Shown here in pieces: positions 24,001 to 32,500 of a DNA stretch of 64,000 bases. The translations under genes were made by a program, and so were the position numbers. The stretch is from Erpetoichthys calabaricus (lineage: Eukaryota; Chordata; Cladistia; Polypteriformes; Polypteridae): positions 181,137,875 to 181,201,874 of the forward strand of contig NC_041402.2 in assembly GCF_900747795.2 (NCBI RefSeq), written 5' to 3'. Position 1 is the first letter of the stretch, and every line of letters starts with the position of its first letter. The notes beneath the pieces are model-generated. The model ran no database searches. It saw only the letters and a list, made by a program, of their open reading frames with translations, and had not been told where the DNA came from.

Positions 24001-24756
24001 ATAGCAGAGACTATGCTCTTCGGGAGACTTGGTTAGCTTTTCAACATGTCTGTAGTCCACAGATTAATCTTTAGGGTTAAGTGTTCAGCTGGGAATATAC
24101 AAGTTCCCAGTGTTCTTACGTGTCTCTCTTCACCTGTAAATAAAAGTCGACAGTGACCACGAGACACAAAAATACAACCTAACAAGAGCTCAAACTAAAA
24201 CTCTTGACTACTGGTATATAGCAATGACTGTCAACTGTCTCGTCCTGCCATATCCTACTGCCTCTGGATCTTCAGCCCAGGAGGAATCTCCACAAGTAAT
24301 CTCTACAACTTTCTTCTCACCCTGCCATCTCGGAGTAGCTCTTTAGTGTCGTCAAAATTTCAGAACGATTCTTGTAACAGTCAGCCGTCATGCGAGAAGA
24401 ATGTTGATATCATTTCGGTCGTCTTAAAACATTATGTACACACCGGGTCGTTCCTGTTCTCTCAGTAGAAGCAGATTCTTGCAATCGTATGCTAACATCT
24501 GTTGGATACGGGCACCCATTCTTGGCCACCCCAACACCTTCTACCTCTCTTTATCAGCAAGCCAACTTCCCAAGTTTACACCACTCCGCCATCTGGACCC
24601 AGCGTCTATTCATGCCAGATCCACGGTTTCTATAAACCACTTATCCATAGGCCGCGGCTAGTCACAGGGCTACATTTCCTCCTTCAAACACAAGGCAAAG
24701 CCACCTTCGATCCACTCTGACACCGTGAAATGACACCCGAACAATCTGCTTACCAT
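5624..24756 (-). CDS. ARCN1: Coatomer subunit delta (archain 1, delta-COP), ten coding exons
   Basis: Delta subunit of the COPI coat, which with beta-COP and the F subcomplex forms Golgi-to-ER and intra-Golgi vesicles in the cytosol. Coding exons in transcript order: 24756-24754 (ATG only), 22081-21818, 16442-16263, 16174-15969, 15885-15721, 15635-15470, 15368-15221, 15054-14943, 14724-14520, 5713-5624. All junctions are GT-AG and phases match; the sum is 1539 bases, 512 residues plus stop, against 511 in human as I recall. The N-terminal longin-type domain (residues 1 to about 140) starts [20 protein letters not shown]; a charged helical linker with many E, K, R and A follows (about 150-185); the C-terminal mu-homology domain (about 270-512) ends VEKYEIL. 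Intron 9 (8.8 kb), intron 2 (5.4 kb) and intron 1 (2.7 kb) hold the repeats; the middle exons are compact. The identification is secure from near-identical blocks along the whole protein. Confidence 0.97.
6661..7437 (-). mobile_element. mariner-like transposon relic with terminal inverted repeats
   Basis: The left end GAGGGTGGCACAGGGAAACT (6661-6680) is the inverted counterpart of the right end at 7418-7437 (AGTTTCCCTGCACCACCCTG), each bordered by TA, the mariner target duplication. The minus strand encodes mariner-type fragments such as [19 protein letters not shown] followed by a CDFF block that is interrupted by an A/T tract. At 777 bases it is an internally deleted, broken copy in ARCN1 intron 9. 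Confidence 0.75.
7445..8110. other. ARCN1 intron 9 segment with nothing recognised
   Basis: Between the mariner relic and the hAT relic I see no gene, repeat family or RNA gene. Reading frames here are short and without known motifs. Confidence 0.4.
8190..8375 (+). mobile_element. hAT-type miniature element relic (right half)
   Basis: Matches the right half of the copy at 47089-47672: CTGTTTGGCTGCT, then an A-rich stretch, then AACAAAAACCTGCAGCCACT close to the terminus. The last terminal bases are degraded. Confidence 0.4.
8400..10585. other. ARCN1 intron 9, AT-rich DNA with simple repeats only
   Basis: Contains A- and T-tracts (9091-9105, 9608-9620, 10089-10101) and a short TA run near 10330. 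The longest reading frames (up to 115 codons) carry homopolymer stretches and no recognised motif. Nothing further supported. Confidence 0.5.
10590..12200. other. ARCN1 intron 9, mostly unannotated
   Basis: Around 10605-10660 a short AAGTATTTGTCCCCTTATTT stretch resembles the end of another Tc1-type element, but it is too short to assign. The rest shows no recognisable gene or repeat. Confidence 0.35.
12245..12586 (+). mobile_element. V-SINE-like retroposon, apparently full length
   Basis: Starts GGGGCGGCACGTGCAGTGGT (tRNA-like A box region), has a B box near GGGTTCGCTTC, the strongly conserved central block GTTCTCCCCGTGTCTGCGTG through CCAAAGACATGCAGG, and a (GGAT)n tail. It is bordered by an 11-base target duplication with one mismatch (GCTGTGTAACA at 12234-12244, GCTATGTAACA at 12587-12597). 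In ARCN1 intron 9. Confidence 0.85.
12876..13033. repeat. Long inverted repeat (73-base arms, 12-base loop)
   Basis: The arms 12876-12948 and 12961-13033 are nearly perfect reverse complements, with outer ends GTGAAAAGTCAAGCAAAATG and CATTTTGCTTGACTTTTCAC. The arm sequence also occurs singly at 40288-40390, so it is the terminus of a dispersed foldback or TIR element. It lies in ARCN1 intron 9 and would be transcribed as a long hairpin. Confidence 0.9.
13605..13735 (+). mobile_element. MIR-like CORE-SINE fragment
   Basis: A box-like GGTGTAGTGGCTAAGG, a degraded B box, then GTGTGATCTTAAGCAGGTCA and TTCTTGTGTTCC, the order and wording of the MIR/CORE-SINE consensus. Related reverse copies lie at 20360-20445 and 22812-22985. 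Confidence 0.6.
16660..19580. other. ARCN1 intron 2, first part, no gene seen
   Basis: AT-rich intron sequence with A-tracts (about 18166-18175, 18741-18752, 19061-19070, 19411-19427). I recognise no repeat family or RNA gene here; the open frames are short and without motifs. Confidence 0.5.
19590..20125 (+). mobile_element. CR1-like LINE, 3' part of the reverse transcriptase frame
   Basis: Plus-strand reading gives [40 protein letters not shown] and [20 protein letters not shown], then in another frame [17 protein letters not shown]. These are the C-terminal motifs of CR1-clade reverse transcriptases. At least one frame break; 5' truncated. In ARCN1 intron 2. Confidence 0.8.
20360..20445 (-). 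mobile_element. MIR-like CORE-SINE fragment
   Basis: Reverse-strand match to the core motif (plus strand: AGATTAAGTAACTTGCTCAG, then CGCAGAGAGTCAGAAGTGGA). Same family as 13605-13735. Confidence 0.45.
20492..21243. mobile_element. hAT-type miniature element with perfect 8-base target duplication
   Basis: Ends CAGTGTTTCCCAACCTCACT and GAGGTTGGGAACAACTG are inverted repeats; GGTTAGAC flanks both sides (20484-20491 and 21244-21251), the 8-base duplication of hAT elements. A long TA microsatellite (about 21002-21090) has grown inside. Same family as 32857-33479, in the opposite orientation. No transposase. Confidence 0.88.
21002..21090. repeat. (TA)n microsatellite
   Basis: About 44 uninterrupted TA units inside the hAT-type element. 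Confidence 0.95.
22812..22985 (-). mobile_element. MIR-like CORE-SINE, reverse orientation
   Basis: Plus-strand words GGCAGGTGAAGTGACTTCCT, GAGATTTGAATGCACAATGC and TCTTAACTACTATGCCACA are the complements of the CORE, B-box and A-box parts of the family at 13605-13735. In ARCN1 intron 1. Confidence 0.6.
23518..23860. repeat. Unclassified dispersed repeat with direct repeats at its ends
   Basis: A roughly 53-base segment (TCCTTAATAACTGACTGATC... at 23518-23571) recurs as a diverged direct copy at 23808-23860, enclosing about 240 bases. I do not recognise the family. It lies in ARCN1 intron 1. Confidence 0.5.
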
Positions 24757-25050
24757 GATTAATCAGTGTGTCAGAGGCTCCGGGGTGCTCTGCTCAGTTT
24801 CTACGCTGTTTAAGTGATGGTTGCTGGCACTTAGTGTCTTCGATTGCCTGTTTCACTCCCCACAGGTCCAATATGGCCGTCAGAGCCACGTCTCCACCGG
24901 AAGTGATTTTTTTTCTACGCGTAAGCAGACTGAGACACGCCCACTCGGTAAAACCTGTTATGAGGAGGCGGGACGTTCACAGAAGACTTCTTATGAATGG
25001 ATAGAAGGCTAAAGACGGAAGTGTTCACTTATTGGCTAACTTGCCTGTCC
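24757..25050 (-). promoter_or_regulatory. ARCN1: ARCN1 5' UTR and promoter region
   Basis: DNA upstream of the ARCN1 start codon. The ATG at 24756-24754 is followed at once by a consensus donor (GTAAGC). Further upstream lie two ETS-type CGGAAGTG words on the plus strand (near 24898 and 25015), a GC-box-like GAGGCGGG near 24963, and a CCAAT box on the minus strand (ATTGG on plus, near 25031). The region is richer in CpG than its surroundings and shows no TATA box, as expected for a housekeeping promoter. The transcription start itself cannot be read from the sequence. Confidence 0.6.
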
Positions 25051-25514
25051 ATGAGAACATAGTCCCAGATTGTGGACCAAGAGCTATGAATACGGACACA
25101 CTTTCGAGGAGTATTTAAGTCGCATCAAGTATTTTGGATATTGCAAACTATTTATTGCGACAATATAGAATTAAGGTACAAAGTAATTATTTATGAAAAT
25201 TTTAAAGACGTTGTGGGCGAGGAATCAAAAAATGGTTTTGTGAACACTGTGAAAGTTAATGAAAAGGGACCACAGGAGATCTTAACATCATCGTCAGTGA
25301 CACATCCAGCGTCAGAGAGTTGTTTCAAGGAACGTAAATAATGATTAGTGGTGGAAACAAATCAAGAATGAAACTCCAACACTTTCATTTTGCACTTTCA
25401 ATTCAATTTTAGTTTGTCTCCTTTCCATTGTAGCAATAAAATAACAGACAATGAGGAAGTCAAGTGTATTGGGAAAAATAAAGACAAAAATTATATTACA
25501 GTACACTGAAACTG

Positions 25515-25865
25515 AAATGGTGGTTCTGAGGCTGGGGATTTGCGCCCCGGCAATTGAAATGTTGTTGGTTTGAATCCTGTAAATCCCAGAAGTGACTACT
25601 CCATTGGGCCCTTGACCTGCAATTTTTTCGTCTTGGGTATGACGTTAACCTGCATCCAGCCCTGCAGGCAGGTCCTCCAACTTACAGGGAAATCTTGGGG
25701 GTTGCTGGCAGGATTGGCACTCCAGCCACTGTAAAAAAAAACCTCACAGTGTTCCAGTGTGGTGCTGAGGTGTCACCTACTGCACTCGGGTCCCAATCCA
25801 GTTGGTTTGTCATGTGCTGGGTGTGGCTACGCGCTATCAGTGCATGCCCCCAACCTCCTTAAATA
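25515..25865 (+). mobile_element. tRNA-derived SINE (family A), long copy
   Basis: Same family as 3880-4062: GGTGGTTCTGAGGCTGGGGA, a B-box-like GGTTTGAATCC, then CATTGGGCCCTTGACCTGCA and a longer body (GACGTTAACCTGCATCCAGC, GGCAGGATTGGCACTCCAGC) that is shared with 42960-43330. Confidence 0.75.
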
Positions 25866-25869
25866 GCAA

Positions 25870-26689
25870 AAGCTCTAAATTCACAAATTTCTGAAATATT
25901 TAATGTGAAAAGAAGTTAGTATCCTTCCAAAAGTTGCAGGGACTATTAACAAGGGAAACTGTAGAGGGAGAAGTGCTGCTTAGATTAAAAAGGCTGAAGT
26001 CAAACAAATAGCTGGGATCAGATAACATTTATTCTAGAGTGCTTAGGGAGGATAGTGGGTACTAGGGTTTCAAGTGGGTCAATACTTCCCTAGTACAGAG
26101 TACTGGCACTTCATAAGTTTTAGCTGTTACATACTGACGCTGTTTGTTGCATACCAGCAATGTTTTCAAGCGTACTGGCTTGCATTTCACGTATCTAAAG
26201 CCACCCTGATGATTCACACCCCCCTGTCTCAGTGCATGAAACTCCAAGGGGTAACTGGCTCTTCGATTGACTGTCAGTGTGTTGCTACACTCTAAGCTCC
26301 AAAGGGGAGAATCCCCCCCAACCCATTCTCTGATCAAATGTCTCTGTGTTGCAGCACTTGCAGATCCAGCTGAGTACATCAGTCTTAAACATAGGGTGCT
26401 GGCACTTATGGGTGCATATTTATAAACCCTTAACATATATTTTTGGAAGGACTGGAAGTTAGCAAATGTTGTTTATTACATTAAAAAAAATATCAAGCTG
26501 ATCAATTTAAGCGTAACATGCATCACAGGTAAATTAAAGAGAAGCAAATATTTAGGAGAAGATTGATTATGACATGTCAAAAACAGGTGAAAAGTGGGAG
26601 ATTGCGTTTGAACTGAAGAAGCAAAAAAAGGATATGATCACAGAAGTGTGTGTGATATTTATCTTAATTTTCACAAAGCTTTCGATAAG

Positions 26690-26692
<3 letters not shown>
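25870..26692 (+). mobile_element. CR1-like LINE, 5' segment of an interrupted copy
   Basis: Plus-strand frames give fragments like KLKVNKSPGPDNIHPRVL (degenerate, 25985-26045), then DWKLANVVYYIKK (26448-26487) and near 26665 a degenerate DFSKAFDK block, in the order of a CR1-type reverse transcriptase. It is split by an insertion at about 26055-26440, and the remainder of the frame resumes at 28450-28760. Many stops; inactive. Confidence 0.65.
26055..26440 (-). other. Unidentified 385-base insertion with a 124-codon open frame
   Basis: This block interrupts the CR1-type LINE. Its minus strand is open for 124 codons (26436-26062), ending AKTYEVPVLCTREVLTHLKP; the frame starts at an ATG near the right edge. 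Both edges carry a similar AGGGTTT word in inverted orientation (near 26064 and 26425), which may be short terminal repeats. I do not recognise the protein; it may be chance coding in an unknown element. Confidence 0.35.

Positions 26693-26769
<77 letters not shown>
26690..26769. repeat. (GATA)n microsatellite
   Basis: About 20 GATA units joined to ATGAAAGGCACTATATAAT, the reverse of a common LINE/SINE tail, so it probably began as a retroposon tail. Confidence 0.95.
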
Positions 26770-27291
26770 TGAAAGGCACTATATAATAGTGAAAGGAAAG
26801 CGCTCCACAGGGTCATCAGGACTGCGGAGAGAACAATTGATTGTACCTCCCCACTCTGGAACAAATCTACACCTCCTGATGCAGCAAAAAAGCAATAGAC
26901 ATTTCACAGAATTCATCACATCCCAGTCATTGCCTCTTCCAGCTTTTGCCATTGGGCAAGAGATACAGAGCAATGAAAACCAGGACAAACCGCCTTAAAA
27001 ACAGCTTTTATCCAAAAGCAATCATGGCCCTGAACTCAGAATAAAACTGCTCCATATCATTCTCCCAATGTGCAATATAGACCTTTAGTCAACCAGTGTA
27101 ATTTGTACATTTAACCAGTGCAATTTGTATATATAACAAGTGCAATTTGTATATTTTGTAAAGTACTTTTATTACTATTTGGTTTGTTATTATTTTCTCT
27201 CTTCTTGTCTTTTTAACTCTTAAGCCTCACACTGAGTCGACTGCACCTTCAGTTTCTTTGTTTCTTTGTAAAAGTGACAATGACAATAAAG

Positions 27292-27292
<1 letters not shown>
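26770..27292 (+). mobile_element. LINE 3' end with (TATC)n tail
   Basis: Reads HRVIRTAERTIDCTSPLWNK-like fragments after 26800, CHWARDTEQ and a stop-interrupted TALKTAF block: the C-terminal end of an L2/Rex-like reverse transcriptase. A GTGCAATTTGTATAT repeat and AATAAAGATC precede the TATC tail. Only about 0.5 kb remains. Confidence 0.65.
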
Positions 27293-27356
<64 letters not shown>

Positions 27357-27375
27357 GTCTAGATAGATAGATAGA
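27293..27375. repeat. (TATC)n / (GATA)n junction
   Basis: About 15 TATC units run directly into TAGTCTAGATAGATAGATAG: the tails of two LINE copies in opposite orientation meet here, giving a palindromic junction. Confidence 0.9.
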
Positions 27376-28450
27376 AATTTATTTATCCCCAGGAGGAAAT
27401 TTGGCTTTTTTACATAAGTGCGGTAAATGTAATTATTATATTATGACAAACACCAAACCCTCCTCTCAAATGTACACCAGAATAACTAAAAACAAAGAAA
27501 ACTGAAAAGTCAGAAATCTTCTCACTTGGCGGCTACAGTCTCAGTGAGGCATTATGCCTGTATATTGTCATTAACATAAAAGGAGCACTCGTAGCCAGTG
27601 GTGTTTTTGAGGGGCCTTTAGGCCCTGATCTCAGGAATTCAGCCCCAGATCAATCAGAGCCCACCCCCTCACCTGTCTAATACATTTAAACTTTTTTTCC
27701 CCCCCCCCCCCCCATGTTTGCAAGCCCAACCCTTTTTCCTCCTGTTTTGCATTCTGACAGCATTCCTCAAAAGGTGACTCCCTCCTGCTTGTTGATCATG
27801 CAAAAACTCCATTTGGGGCCTTCTACTCCCCACACAGCTTTTCCTCCCACTTTATCACAGAGGGGAGGCTAAGCCCTTAATATGTGGTGAAACTAGTGAC
27901 GCCCCCACCAGTCGTGATTCTTGACACACTTCTGCTGAATAATTTTTTGGCTGAAAGTCCTCAGTGTTGGTGTGTCAGAGAGAGATGTACAGCACTGTTC
28001 CTGATGGCATGCAGTTTTGTTTCATTCCTCCATTGGGGTTCAGAGAGCATCCCATAACTGAGCCCACCTTTTTAATTAGCTTGCTGATTTGGTGGGCCTC
28101 CCCTGAAGTGATGTTACTAACCCAGCACACCACACCAGCTATCACATAGTTATAGAACATGTGAAGGATGTCACTTTCCACATTAAAGAAATGGCGACTC
28201 CTAAGAAAAACAGGACTGTTTTACCCTTTCTTCTATAGTTCCTCTGCGTTACGAGACCAGTCCAACGTGTCACTGATGGGGACCCCCAAGTATGTGTAGC
28301 AATGCACCAGATTCACATCTACTCCCTTAACAGTGTCTGAGCACAGAGGCTCTTTTATGTGGTGGAAGTTCCTTGGTTTTCTGAGGTTAGGCTGCAGACA
28401 TGAAATTCAGGGTGCAATGTGTAGGTGGGCACAAAATTGAGTTAAATCCT
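27360..28450 (-). mobile_element. LINE 3' segment, reverse orientation
   Basis: Minus strand reads HMFYNYVIAGVVCWVSNITS and KLIKKVGSVMGCSLNPNGG, typical of the C-terminal part of fish LINE reverse-transcriptase ORFs, followed by a 3' end of CCAAATTTCCTCCTGGGGAT and an AATAAATTTCTATC tail. It sits tail-to-tail with the previous LINE. A C-tract at 27700-27712 lies within. Confidence 0.7.
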
Positions 28451-28765
28451 TTACAACATTTAAAGGGTTATGGAAAAGGGAACATTTTCAGAAATAAGTG
28501 ATGTTAAAAGTAGTGTCCCTGAGAGATCAGTCCTGTGGCTGCTGCTTTGATAATATGCATAAATGATCTTGACAGGAATGTAAATTAAGGGGCTGGTTAA
28601 GTTTTCAGATGATACCAAACTTTCTGGAACGGCACACAAGGCAGAATTAGCCGAATCATCATAGAGAGATCCGGAAAGAATACAGACTTAGGCAGATTAA
28701 ATTTAATGTAAAAAAGTACAATATTACACATAGAAAGGCATCCTCTGAACTCAGTGCCTCAGACC
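28450..28765 (+). mobile_element. CR1-like LINE, continuation after the inserted elements
   Basis: Degenerate plus-strand reading matches the next conserved block of the interrupted CR1 copy: around 28560 MHKxS-type INDLDRNVN remnant, then FSDDTKLSGTAHKAELAES, the DD motif region of reverse transcriptase. Frame broken several times. Confidence 0.65.
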
Positions 28766-28769
28766 TCCA

Positions 28770-29300
28770 GGATGATGGACCACAGAAGGTGGGTTCACTC
28801 CTATCAGTGAAACTACAGTCAACATATTTTCATCAAAACTCTGTAAATGGCAGGAATCCATTAGGAGTCTTAATAACAAACAGTAATCATTTGAAAGTTG
28901 TAGCATACTTAAACTTACTGTTGATGAACACGTACCTCTCTCCACTGCCACATTCTACCCCCTTTTCAAAAGGGTAACTCACAAAGTCACAAAGTGCTTA
29001 TGATATTAAGTGGATTCCATGAGCATGACAGTGACTTCAGTTTACTCCAATGGCCTTCACAGTCTCCAGATCTCAGTCCAATAGGACACTGTTAAGAAGT
29101 AACTGGAGACAAACACTGCGGGCAGTTCTCTACTGCGCTCTATCAGACTCTATAGCAATCAGTTGTTACATGAGCTGCTGTCAGAGACTTGTCAAAATAA
29201 ACAATAATAATTTCGCCAAATGTGTCTGAAATCTCTCTACATATAGTGACAAAGTCTCCAAGTTGGCAACACATGGGATTCCCGTGACTCAGCTGAGTTG
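28770..29300. other. Intergenic DNA between the LINE relics and the HMBS promoter
   Basis: No repeat family or gene recognised; short frames only. Confidence 0.4.
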
Positions 29301-29309
29301 TCCTGTCAG

Positions 29310-29543
29310 TTGTTAAACACGTCGCGCCAAACGCGACCTTTCTGCGATTGCGCGGTCAAGCCCATCCCGGTCGCGGAAGTGACGTAAAATGGCATGCTGA
29401 AGTGCATTCCTTAGCTTGTACGACCACTGCAGCCCCGAGAGCGGCGGTCACGGCACAACGTGGAAATCTTTTTTTCTCTCCTGGATGCCAATCGGATAGT
29501 TGAGTCTTTTCTGTAGAGAAGTGTATTTTTTTTGGAAGTTATA
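29310..29543 (+). promoter_or_regulatory. HMBS: HMBS housekeeping promoter and 5' UTR
   Basis: CpG-rich segment just before the first HMBS exon, in otherwise AT-rich DNA. It contains a joined ETS/CRE-like word, CGGAAGTGACGTAA at 29374-29387, an E2F-like GCGCCAAA near 29323, and a GC-rich GATTGCGCGG nearby. There is no TATA box. A four-codon upstream reading frame (ATG at 29485, stop at 29497-29499) precedes the true start if transcription begins upstream of it. The chosen start at 29544 is in frame with the spliced protein and is followed 33 bases later by a consensus donor. Confidence 0.65.
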
Positions 29544-32500
29544 ATGTCGCGCCATGATGCACAGCCTGAAAACCAGGTGAGTCCCATCCATTGTCATTTT
29601 GAAAAATGCATGACTTTATTGGACTAGTGGAGAGCCAGTCTGTGATGAGCTCTGATCTTATTGGTTATTGTTAACCAAAAGTGCTTTGATAGAGCCAATG
29701 GGGAACTAGCTGTAGTGATTCTCGAACTCCGATTAGAATGACCTGTTTGTTATGCTTAACTTCTAGAATGAATTCGAGTTCATTTCAGAGGTTAATCGGA
29801 TGGTCCTCTAACCTGTACCAGTGTGCTGATCCTTGTGAGTGTTTGTCGTTCACAAGTGATTTCTATCTGGAATGAATGGAAGCTTTGACCGGATATCCTC
29901 CCATTAGTGTCCCTTCATTGCACGGATATCTCGTCCGATACCGATTCTTGCTTTGTAAACCCGACACTGCGTGGATGGACACCGGCCACCGAGACTCTAA
30001 ACCCGGTTAAAATACGCTTTACAGAGTAAGTGTTGATAGAATTTAATAGCATGCCCACCCCGGCAGCTCTTTTAATCCGCATATACCAATCCAATCACTG
30101 AAACCGATTCCCACATTAGGAGTTAGGATGTCTGGCTAACGTGCTTCCTTCGGTCTCACCTCGCTAGATTTATTTATGAGCATAAATCTGTAGAGATTCA
30201 CTGTACTTGCTTGTTATTTTTGTGATCTGCGTAACAAAGTCTTACCTCACCAGTGTGACTTGGGGGTTGGGTTGGCGAAACGTGATGAATATGAGAAAAC
30301 CCCACTCACACCTAGAGAGAACATGTAAACTCCATATAGATAATGTCTGAATACAGTATTGCAGTACTGTATATACATTTAAAATAATGCAGTGGAATTT
30401 TTGTTTTGGAATGTAGTAAGAGGGTTTACAGGGTCATTAGAGTGAAAAGTTTGCCTACATATACTAATCAATTGCCAGCTTCGAAACTCGCACATTTCTA
30501 CTGTTATCTCTATTAACTTGAAAGGACAGACTTTGACAGCCATACCTCTTGTGCTTTAGAAGAGGTCATTCACCTGAAGCTAACTAAGCATGTTAGGGCA
30601 CAGCCAGTACATGAATGGGAGACCATCTAGGAACACCTTTGGTGGCCGCTGGAAAAGGTGATGATGTGACCATCAGAGGATGCTTAGCTTGTGGTCTGTG
30701 TGTGGATCCCAAATCAACCCAGTGCAGTGTCAGGGACACTGTACTGTAAATATGACTCCGTCCTTCAGATGAGATGTAAAACCGAGGTCCTGACTCTCTG
30801 TAGTCATAAAAGATCCCTGAGTATCTGGTGTTTCATTATGTCCATCAAGGCCTGGTCATTCTGGCCCCCTAATCATCTCCTGTCCCTTCTTGGCTAACTA
30901 TCTCTGTCATGGCCAGTAATGCCAGGAGTGGCTCTGATCTATTGTGATCCAATAACTGTAGGAAAAGTAAGCCCACCTTTGGCTCTGATAGCTGGTGTTA
31001 CCCCCACAAGTGGATATTTTCTGTAACTGCCTAGCAGTTTCTGATTGTCACTGAAAGAATGTTTTTTCCCATTTTTCCATGCAGAATTCTTTCAGCTGTG
31101 TGATATTTGAGGGGTGTCTTGTGTGCATAGTTCGTTCCGGATCCCAACAGCCCTCCACAAACTCAAACTTCTTGGTGGGATTCAGATGCAGTTTTTGACA
31201 TAGCCCTTCCAGAACCTTCCATTTCTGTCTTTCATCCATTCCCTAGTGCATTTTTATATGGTCATTGTCATGTTGTAAGATCCGCTTTTAGTTGAGTTTC
31301 TATCTTCTGACAGATGGTCTCATATTACCCCCAAGCAGCCCAAAATTCATAGCTGATTTCATGATTGTGAGCCACCCAAGCCCTGATGTAGAAAACTAAC
31401 CCCACCCCTTACCCCAAACCTAACCCATCATATTTCCAGCACCATGCTTTGCAGTTGGTATCAGGTTCTTCTGGTCAAATGCTGTCTTTGCTTTTCACCA
31501 ACCATGTCTTTTGGTACTGTGACTAAATAAGAACTGATTCTTGGGACATGCTGCCATTATACAGCTAGTTTAAACTGGCCATCTTTGCCTTGTTTGTCCG
31601 GAGCACATTTTTCCAGAAGTCCAGGTCTTTGCCTAGGTGTTTAATGTTCAAACTTTAGTCTTGCCCTGAAGTTTTTTCTGGATGGCAGATATTTCTTCAT
31701 GGTACACCTCACAAGGTCATCACATCTGTGCAGCTTCTTTCTAATGGTAGACTCCTGCACTTTGACATCAACAGTGACAAGAGGTACTTGAGGGACCTGT
31801 AGTGACTGGGGTTCTTAAAAAGACTCCCCCAACCCCAATCATCTTGCATTCTGCTCTCCATCTGATCTTTCTGGGGTGGCCTGGCCTGTGCAAGCTATCC
31901 TTTGTTTGAAATCTACTCCACTTGCAGATGATCTTCCGGAGAGTGAAATGGTTGATTTCCAATGGTTTGGAGAGCTTTTTAAATCCATTCCCAGACTTCT
32001 AGATATCTATACGCTTCTTTCTGAAGGCCTCAGAGGGCTCTTTCAGTCCCTGCATGGTGATAGCACATAGTTCAAACCAAACTGAACATCTTCGGTTCAG
32101 ATAAGATCCTCTCTAGTGATATTCTGATTATTTGAACTTATCTAATTTGAACTAATTTTAAGTGTCTGCGGTAGTGATAAACGAAAGGGGTGGGCTTCCT
32201 TTTACCACATGCAAAATTTGCATTTATGTTCATTTAAATTATATAATGAACTACAAAATATAAATGTGGCCTGATGCTTGTTATATGATATCACCTATCG
32301 ACGACAAGTAATAGAATACATTTTGAAGTACATGTATTTGATATCTCTTGCTGCTCGTGTGCTCTTTGCATTCATCCTACACCTTTCTGTGGTGTCCTTG
32401 TCTGTCTCAACCTGTCTTGCCTGGTGCTTCTCGTCTCAATTGTTTTCTCATAAAGCCTGCTTCTCTAATTCAGACTCTCATTTCATGGTGCATTGCTTGG

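Noticed and set aside
26567-26864. Frames rich in repeated SIYL
   Set aside because: Translation of the GATA microsatellite.
27357-28450. CRISPR-like or satellite array near the TATC tracts
   Set aside because: Simple microsatellites and LINE tails in a vertebrate genome; no spaced unique segments.
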